DNA of 37,847 nucleotides from Lachnospiraceae bacterium (lineage in GTDB: Bacteria > Bacillota > Clostridia > Lachnospirales > Lachnospiraceae), in the NCBI GenBank assembly GCA_030531245.1, contig JAUNOA010000015.1:1-37847 (forward strand), read 5' to 3'. A program made the position numbers and the translations under genes. Position 1 is the first letter of the stretch; each line of letters opens with the position of its first letter. The notes beneath the pieces are model-generated. The model did no database searches. It saw nothing but the letters and a program-made list of their open reading frames with translations, and was not told where the DNA came from. Shown one piece after another: positions 33,622-37,847 of the stretch.

Positions 33622-34728
33622 TTAATTGATTTTTACTTCTTCCCAAAGCTCATTGATATAGTTGAGGGTATCCTGATCCAGATTGCGATATGCATATTCA
33701 TTATAGAGTGCCGAAAAATCATCCATAGGAGGATACAGGATTTCCATAGCCTCATCACCCATTTCATCGATGTATCCGGGATCTGTATATACGATTCTGT
33801 TCGGCGATGCGTAGCAGGTAAAAGATGCATTTGCAACAGCGGCATCGTGATCCAGCATAAAGTTTATGAAAATCTCGGCCAGTTCCTGATCCGCGCAGCA
33901 TTTCGGGATGCACATGGCATCAATATAGTAGTTGGTCGGGTCGGGATAGTAGAATCTGAGGTCAACATTTTCGGCCTCAGCTTCCTCCATGATAAAATAA
34001 TCACCGGCATAATATGCACCGATCGCAGCTTCACCTGATTCCATCAGATTGAAGATCTCATCCATAACCAGACCGTAACGGAGGGGCTGCTGCTTCATGA
34101 GCTCAGCATATTCGGCATCCCAGTCGGCCTTGTCCGTTGAGTTGACGCTGAGACCAAGTCTGTATGCTGCTGTTCCGAACGCATCACGGGAATTGTTGAA
34201 CTGCAGTATCCGTCCGGCATATTTTTCGTTCCACATCAGATCCCAGCCGACAGCATCTGCCGGATCGACCTCGTTTGCGTTGTAAATTATACCTACAACA
34301 CCGTAAGCATATGGAATCGAGTATTTATCATCAGGGTCATAATAAAGACCGCGGAAGCTTTCGTCTATGTTTTTGTAATTCGGAATATTGTCAAAATTAA
34401 GAGGAAGCAGAAGATCTTCTTTCTGCATACGTGCGATCATGTAATCCGAGGGGATGATGACATCATAACTTACGGCGCCGGTAGATATCTTGGCATACAT
34501 GTCTTCATTGCTGGCAAAGGTATCGTAATTGACCGTGACCTTTTTTCCGTATTCTTCTTCATACCATTTTTCGAATTCTGCAACAGTATCATAACTGTCT
34601 TCACTGCCGTCGGAGATATACTCGCCCCAGTTGTAGACATTCAGCACTTTTTCGCTTTTGCCGCCGCAGCCGGCCAGACAAAGTACAGCCGCCGCCGAAA
34701 CAAGCGCCGCAAGAACATATTTTTTCAT
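33622..34728 (-). CDS. potD: Spermidine/putrescine-binding lipoprotein
   Basis: This 368-residue extracytoplasmic protein has a lipoprotein signal with lipobox LAGC (Cys21). The mature part starts with VLNVYNWGEYIS, a PotD/PotF signature. Other polyamine-binding features are YDTFASNEDMYAKI, YDVIIPSDYMI, IPYAYGVVGIIYN and NYYIDAMCIPKC. It captures spermidine or putrescine for the PotABC importer. Its start overlaps potC by 4 nt. The family and operon context agree; the exact polyamine is not clear from the sequence alone. Confidence 0.94.
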   Translation of the reverse strand: MKKYVLAALVSAAAVLCLAGCGGKSEKVLNVYNWGEYISDGSEDSYDTVAEFEKWYEEEYGKKVTVNYDTFASNEDMYAKISTGAVSYDVIIPSDYMIARMQKEDLLLPLNFDNIPNYKNIDESFRGLYYDPDDKYSIPYAYGVVGIIYNANEVDPADAVGWDLMWNEKYAGRILQFNNSRDAFGTAAYRLGLSVNSTDKADWDAEYAELMKQQPLRYGLVMDEIFNLMESGEAAIGAYYAGDYFIMEEAEAENVDLRFYYPDPTNYYIDAMCIPKCCADQELAEIFINFMLDHDAAVANASFTCYASPNRIVYTDPGYIDEMGDEAMEILYPPMDDFSALYNEYAYRNLDQDTLNYINELWEEVKIN

Positions 34729-35525
34729 TTACGTTTTCCTCCCCTTTTGTATCCGTCAGAAAGATTACTCAATATCAGCAATGCCAGAATAACAAAGAAT
34801 GTTATGGTTGCAAGAGCGTACATCTTTGGTGTAACGGTCTTTTTTGTCATATTATAGATTCTGATAGGCAGAGTCTGAAATCCGTTGCCGGAAGTAAAAT
34901 AACTGATAACGAAATCATCAAGACTCATGGTAAAGGCCATGATAGCGCCGGTGATGATGCCGGGTGCTATCTCCGGAATCGTGACCTTGAAGAAGGCACG
35001 AAGAGGAGTGCAGCCGAGATCCTGAGCCGCCTCCGGAAGAGAAGCATCCATCTGCTGAAGCTTCGGCAGTACCTGCAGGATGACATACGGAAGGCAGAAT
35101 GTAGTGTGTGCTATCAGAAGAGTCCCGAAGTTCAGGCTGGCACTTCTGCCGAATATGCGTCCGACAAATACGAACATGAGCATCAGAGAGATACCTGTGA
35201 TGATGTCGGGATTGGTCATCGGAATATCCGTAACCGTATCCATGTATCTGCGGTACCATCTTGAGCGTATCCTGTTGATTCCGACAGACGCTGCGGTTCC
35301 CATAACCGTAGATATGACCATGGCAAGAAACGCCAGAATCAGAGTGTTTTTAACACTGGTAAGAGTCTGGGTATCATGGAACAGCTCGGTGTACCACTTG
35401 AATGAGAATCCGGAAAATACAGAAAGACTCTTTGATGCGTTAAACGAAAATACAAGCAGTATCGCGATCGGAGCGAACAGGAATATGAAAATTATAGCGG
35501 TGAAGATTCTGGATGCTGCTTTCAT
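34725..35525 (-). CDS. potC: Spermidine/putrescine ABC permease PotC
   Basis: This 266-residue membrane protein has about six helices and the binding-protein-dependent permease domain. The cytoplasmic EAA-type loop is LPEAAQDLGCTPLRAFFKVTIPEIAPGIITGA. The start FTAIIFIFLFAPIAILLVFSFNAS and FTMSLDDFVISYFTSGNG are typical of PotC. It pairs with PotB in the membrane. It overlaps potB and potD by 4 nt each. Confidence 0.94.
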   Translation of the reverse strand: MKAASRIFTAIIFIFLFAPIAILLVFSFNASKSLSVFSGFSFKWYTELFHDTQTLTSVKNTLILAFLAMVISTVMGTAASVGINRIRSRWYRRYMDTVTDIPMTNPDIITGISLMLMFVFVGRIFGRSASLNFGTLLIAHTTFCLPYVILQVLPKLQQMDASLPEAAQDLGCTPLRAFFKVTIPEIAPGIITGAIMAFTMSLDDFVISYFTSGNGFQTLPIRIYNMTKKTVTPKMYALATITFFVILALLILSNLSDGYKRGGKRK

Positions 35526-36406
35526 CTGCTGCCACCTCCGTTCACTGCTTTATTGGTAAAATGCTTCATGAGGGCCATGCAGATAAGCAGGATTATCATA
35601 AGGATAAACGCTATCGCTGCCGCAAAATGAAGATTGTTTGCCGTAAATTGCCCTTCGATCGCGTCACCGATCAGGAAGAATTTACCGCTTCCGAGTTTCT
35701 GGGATATATAAAAAGTACTGATGGACGGAATGAGTACCATCGTGATTCCGCTGAGAACTCCCGGCAATGATAACGGGAATATGACTCTTTTCAGCACTCC
35801 AAGGCTGTTGCATCCAAGGTCTTTGGCTGCCTCTATAAGCTTATAATCCATTTTGGCCATGATTGAGTAAATAGGCAGAACCATATAAGGCAGATAATCA
35901 TAAACCATGCCGATGATAACTGCGGTCTCGGTTCCTATGATATGCAGAGGATCAAGACCCAGGACAGACAAAAAGCTGTTCAGGATACCGGTGTCCTGAA
36001 GTATGGTCATCCATGCGTAAGTTCTGATAAGGAAGTTCATCCACATAGGAATCATGATCAGTACCAGCATGATGCGCTGTTTCTTTTCATCCGCTGTTGC
36101 CATAATGTATGCGATAGGATAACCCATTATGAAGCAGATGATTGTGGAAATCACGGCAAGTTTCAGCGAACGGAAGAAAATAAGGAGATAAGTGCGTACT
36201 TCCTGTCCGTCGACCTGGCTCGTTGCAGTAAAAAATTTCGTGATATTTTCGGTTGTAAAACCAAAACTGTTATCCGTAAATGCATAATATGCGACGAATA
36301 TCAGCGGAACAACTATAAACAGCAGCGACCATATCGAGTAGGGAAGGAGAGCGATTCCGAACGAACGACCTTTTTCAATATGAAGTTTTCGCTCAGAAGT
36401 TTTCAA
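35522..36406 (-). CDS. potB: Spermidine/putrescine ABC permease PotB
   Basis: This 294-residue membrane protein has about six helices. PotB features include [39 protein letters not shown], the coupling loop [27 protein letters not shown], and [16 protein letters not shown]. It overlaps potA by 4 nt at its start and potC by 4 nt at its end, which suggests strict coupling of the four genes. Confidence 0.94.
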   Translation of the reverse strand: MKTSERKLHIEKGRSFGIALLPYSIWSLLFIVVPLIFVAYYAFTDNSFGFTTENITKFFTATSQVDGQEVRTYLLIFFRSLKLAVISTIICFIMGYPIAYIMATADEKKQRIMLVLIMIPMWMNFLIRTYAWMTILQDTGILNSFLSVLGLDPLHIIGTETAVIIGMVYDYLPYMVLPIYSIMAKMDYKLIEAAKDLGCNSLGVLKRVIFPLSLPGVLSGITMVLIPSISTFYISQKLGSGKFFLIGDAIEGQFTANNLHFAAAIAFILMIILLICMALMKHFTNKAVNGGGSR

Positions 36407-37530
36407 TTATCATCCTCGCTTTCCGGATCCATAACTTCTTCCAGTTCATCCAGTTCGTTGGAGAATGAGGAATAATCCCCGTATAATCCCGAGTATTCGG
36501 ATTTTTTCATGATATGGATTGCATCCGGTTCGATGAAAAGACCGATGTGCTCATCCACATCCACGAAATCCGTTGACTGAATCATCCATTTGAATCCGCC
36601 GATATCCACGATTATCTCATAGTGTACGCCCATAAAAGTGACGGAGGTCACGACGCCGTGGAGATGTCCTTTTTCAAGAGGGACTATATCGACATCCTCG
36701 GGGCGGACTACAACATCGACAGGTTCATTCTGTTCAAATCCCGTATCTACACACTCGAATGTGTGGCCGGAGAAACGGACTTTTCTGTCTTCGATGAAGA
36801 TACCGTCCAGAATATTGCTTTCACCGATGAAATCCGCAACAAATGCGTTTTTCGGTTCATTATACACATCTATAGGGCTTCCGATCTGCTGGATCTTTCC
36901 GTCGCTCATAACGACTATGGTATCGCTCATTGTCAGAGCTTCCTCCTGATCGTGAGTGACAAAGATGAAAGTGATCCCGGTTGCCTTCTGGATTTTTTTC
37001 AGTTCCTGCTGCATATCCTTGCGCAGCTTGAGATCCAGAGCACCGAGCGGTTCATCAAGAAGCAGAACTCTCGGGTGAGAGATAAGAGCTCTCGCTATGG
37101 CGACACGCTGCTGCTGTCCGCCGGAAAGTTCGTTGACACGACGTTTTGCAAGATGAGGAAGCTTGACCAGCTCCAGCATCTCGTTTACTTTTGCATTGAT
37201 TTCGTCTTTGGGAAGTTTCTGCTCTCTGAGAGGAAATGCTACATTTTCAAATACATTCAGATGAGGGAATAAAGCGTATCTCTGAAACACCGTATTGACA
37301 TTTCTTTTGTATGGCGGAACATCGTTGATTCTTTCACCGAGAAAAACAACATCACCCGCATCCGGCTGAACAAAGCCGCCGATCATGCGGAGTGTAGTGG
37401 TTTTTCCACAGCCTGAAGGACCGAGCAGAGTCAGAAATTCATTGTCATAGATATGAAGATTGATATTATCAAGAACTTTTTCCCCGTCAAAAGACTTGGA
37501 CACGTTTTTGAGCTCGATGATCTTCTGCAT
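36403..37530 (-). CDS. potA: Spermidine/putrescine ABC ATPase PotA
   Basis: This 375-residue ATPase drives polyamine import. Walker A is GPSGCGKTT, the Q loop lies in [11 protein letters not shown], the signature is LSGGQQQR, Walker B is [12 protein letters not shown] and the H loop is [10 protein letters not shown]-terminal TOBE-like domain (about 285-360) and an acidic tail follow. I place the start at the ATG at 37530 ([14 protein letters not shown]) because the family begins there and a GGGGG-rich site lies 7 nt upstream. An in-frame extension to 37662 runs through the GC-rich palindromic repeat and looks non-coding. Confidence 0.94.
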   Translation of the reverse strand: MQKIIELKNVSKSFDGEKVLDNINLHIYDNEFLTLLGPSGCGKTTTLRMIGGFVQPDAGDVVFLGERINDVPPYKRNVNTVFQRYALFPHLNVFENVAFPLREQKLPKDEINAKVNEMLELVKLPHLAKRRVNELSGGQQQRVAIARALISHPRVLLLDEPLGALDLKLRKDMQQELKKIQKATGITFIFVTHDQEEALTMSDTIVVMSDGKIQQIGSPIDVYNEPKNAFVADFIGESNILDGIFIEDRKVRFSGHTFECVDTGFEQNEPVDVVVRPEDVDIVPLEKGHLHGVVTSVTFMGVHYEIIVDIGGFKWMIQSTDFVDVDEHIGLFIEPDAIHIMKKSEYSGLYGDYSSFSNELDELEEVMDPESEDDN

Positions 37531-37553
37531 AATTAACCCCCATGTAAAAAAGT

Positions 37554-37636
37554 ATATCGCTTGCGATATGCCCGCGTCGAGCGCGGTCGCGTCAGCGACA
37601 TATTTCTCTTCGCGCGAGTGCGCATCCCGCGGAGCG
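37554..37636. repeat. GC-rich palindromic intergenic repeat upstream of potA
   Basis: This 83-bp stretch is much richer in GC than its surroundings and packed with short palindromes: ATATCGC-TT-GCGATAT (37554-37569), then several GCGTC/GACGC, GAGCGCG and CGCGCGAG units, ending in CCCGCGGAGCG. It resembles dispersed intergenic repeats that I recall from Lachnospiraceae genomes. Read in one frame it gives a protein-like string, which explains the false extension of potA. It lies within the potA leader. Confidence 0.55.
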
Positions 37637-37678
37637 TTTATATAATGGGAAATGCAGAGCAATTTCCTATTATATAAA
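37637..37678. repeat. 17-bp inverted repeat upstream of potA
   Basis: The arm at 37637-37653 (TTTATATAATGGGAAAT) and the arm at 37662-37678 are complementary with one mismatch, around an 8-nt loop. TATAAT-like sequences occur in both arms. It could hold the pot promoter within an operator, or be a terminal structure of a small element. Confidence 0.5.
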
Positions 37679-37707
37679 AAAGTGATACGCCTTTAGGCAT
37701 ACCACTT
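37675..37707 (-). terminator. Terminator-like hairpin on the minus strand before potA
   Basis: On the minus strand AAGUGGUAUGCCU pairs with AGGCGUAUCACUU (two G-U pairs) around AA, followed by a run of U. On the plus strand the same stem has two mismatches, so the minus-strand RNA is favoured. It either ends a gene beyond the right edge or acts as an attenuator in a long pot leader. Confidence 0.6.
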
Positions 37708-37758
37708 GCAGATAATCCGGATGTATAAGATACTTCCCCTCTCGCAGAATAAAATCAA

Positions 37759-37836
37759 TCAGGTAAGAAGTATCGGAATCTCAATGGGTTTAGAGTCTAT
37801 ATAGCAAAGATTACTTTTACTACTCTTATTGACCAT
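37759..37836 (-). CDS. Possible C-terminus or short peptide at the right edge
   Basis: An ATG-started frame of 25 codons (ending ...SKPIEIPILLT) stays open towards the window edge, with Thr-Cys-Glu before the Met. It stops about 52 nt before the hairpin at 37675-37707. It may be the 3' end of an upstream minus-strand gene or a leader peptide. There is no clear ribosome binding site within the window and the sequence is not recognised. Another frame also stops in this area, so coding is unproven. Confidence 0.2.
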   Translation of the reverse strand: MVNKSSKSNLCYIDSKPIEIPILLT

Positions 37837-37847
37837 TTCACAAGTTT

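Noticed and set aside
37531..37662. N-terminal extension of PotA by 44 residues
   Set aside because: It is encoded by the GC-rich palindromic repeat, and PotA proteins begin at the conserved segment after 37530.
1..37847. CRISPR arrays, tRNA or rRNA genes
   Set aside because: No regularly spaced repeats, no tRNA-like cloverleaf with CCA-end context and no rRNA-like conserved segments were seen.

Overview
The window looks like chromosomal DNA from a low-to-mid GC, anaerobic Clostridia bacterium, most likely a Lachnospiraceae relative. Strong AGGAGG-type ribosome binding sites, occasional GTG and TTG starts, intrinsic terminators, a 2[4Fe-4S] ferredoxin, a ferredoxin-tailed aldo/keto reductase, a DHH/PAS c-di-AMP phosphodiesterase and a MecA adaptor all fit this. 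The taxon is inferred from gene content only. The yaaA-parA-parB and gdpP-rplI-dnaB blocks suggest a position near the chromosomal origin. I see no rRNA, tRNA, CRISPR array, prophage or intact insertion sequence.

Layout. 1-6470: a terminator from an upstream gene, then a tight plus-strand operon yaaA, parA, parB, a DUF4446 membrane protein, gdpP, rplI and dnaB, closed by a perfect 14-bp terminator. 6447-9876: minus-strand genes for a cyclophilin-type lipoprotein, an SSAT-like acetyltransferase, a small ferredoxin and an extracytoplasmic GH18 family protein. 10358-16573: mecA, a DUF1858 protein (minus), a SorE-like zinc dehydrogenase, chorismate mutase, a RibU-like riboflavin transporter, nicotinate phosphoribosyltransferase, an unknown membrane protein and a SIMPL-domain protein. 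16587-22423: a promoter and short structured leader, ileS (long eukaryote-like form), a MATE exporter and an aldo/keto reductase. 22455-24902: glycogen phosphorylase.

25011-31267 is the most interesting region. A guanine-class purine riboswitch with its own promoter and terminator sits in front of a homologue of monomethylamine:corrinoid methyltransferase (MtmB). This homologue has no in-frame amber codon. By my alignment from memory, Leu stands at the pyrrolysine position and at the two glutamates around it. It is followed by a complete BMP-type (purine) nucleoside ABC importer: a double ATPase, two permeases and a lipoprotein. The layout suggests a purine-responsive uptake and demethylation module whose substrate is a methylated purine or another imported N-methyl compound. 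This is a hypothesis.

31351-37530 is a minus-strand block potABCD-metY-metA. It encodes a spermidine/putrescine importer with overlapping genes, then O-acetylhomoserine sulfhydrylase and a homoserine O-acetyltransferase whose Glu111 predicts acetyl-CoA use. Upstream of potA lie a GC-rich palindromic repeat, a long inverted repeat and a hairpin with a U-tract, near the right edge of the window.
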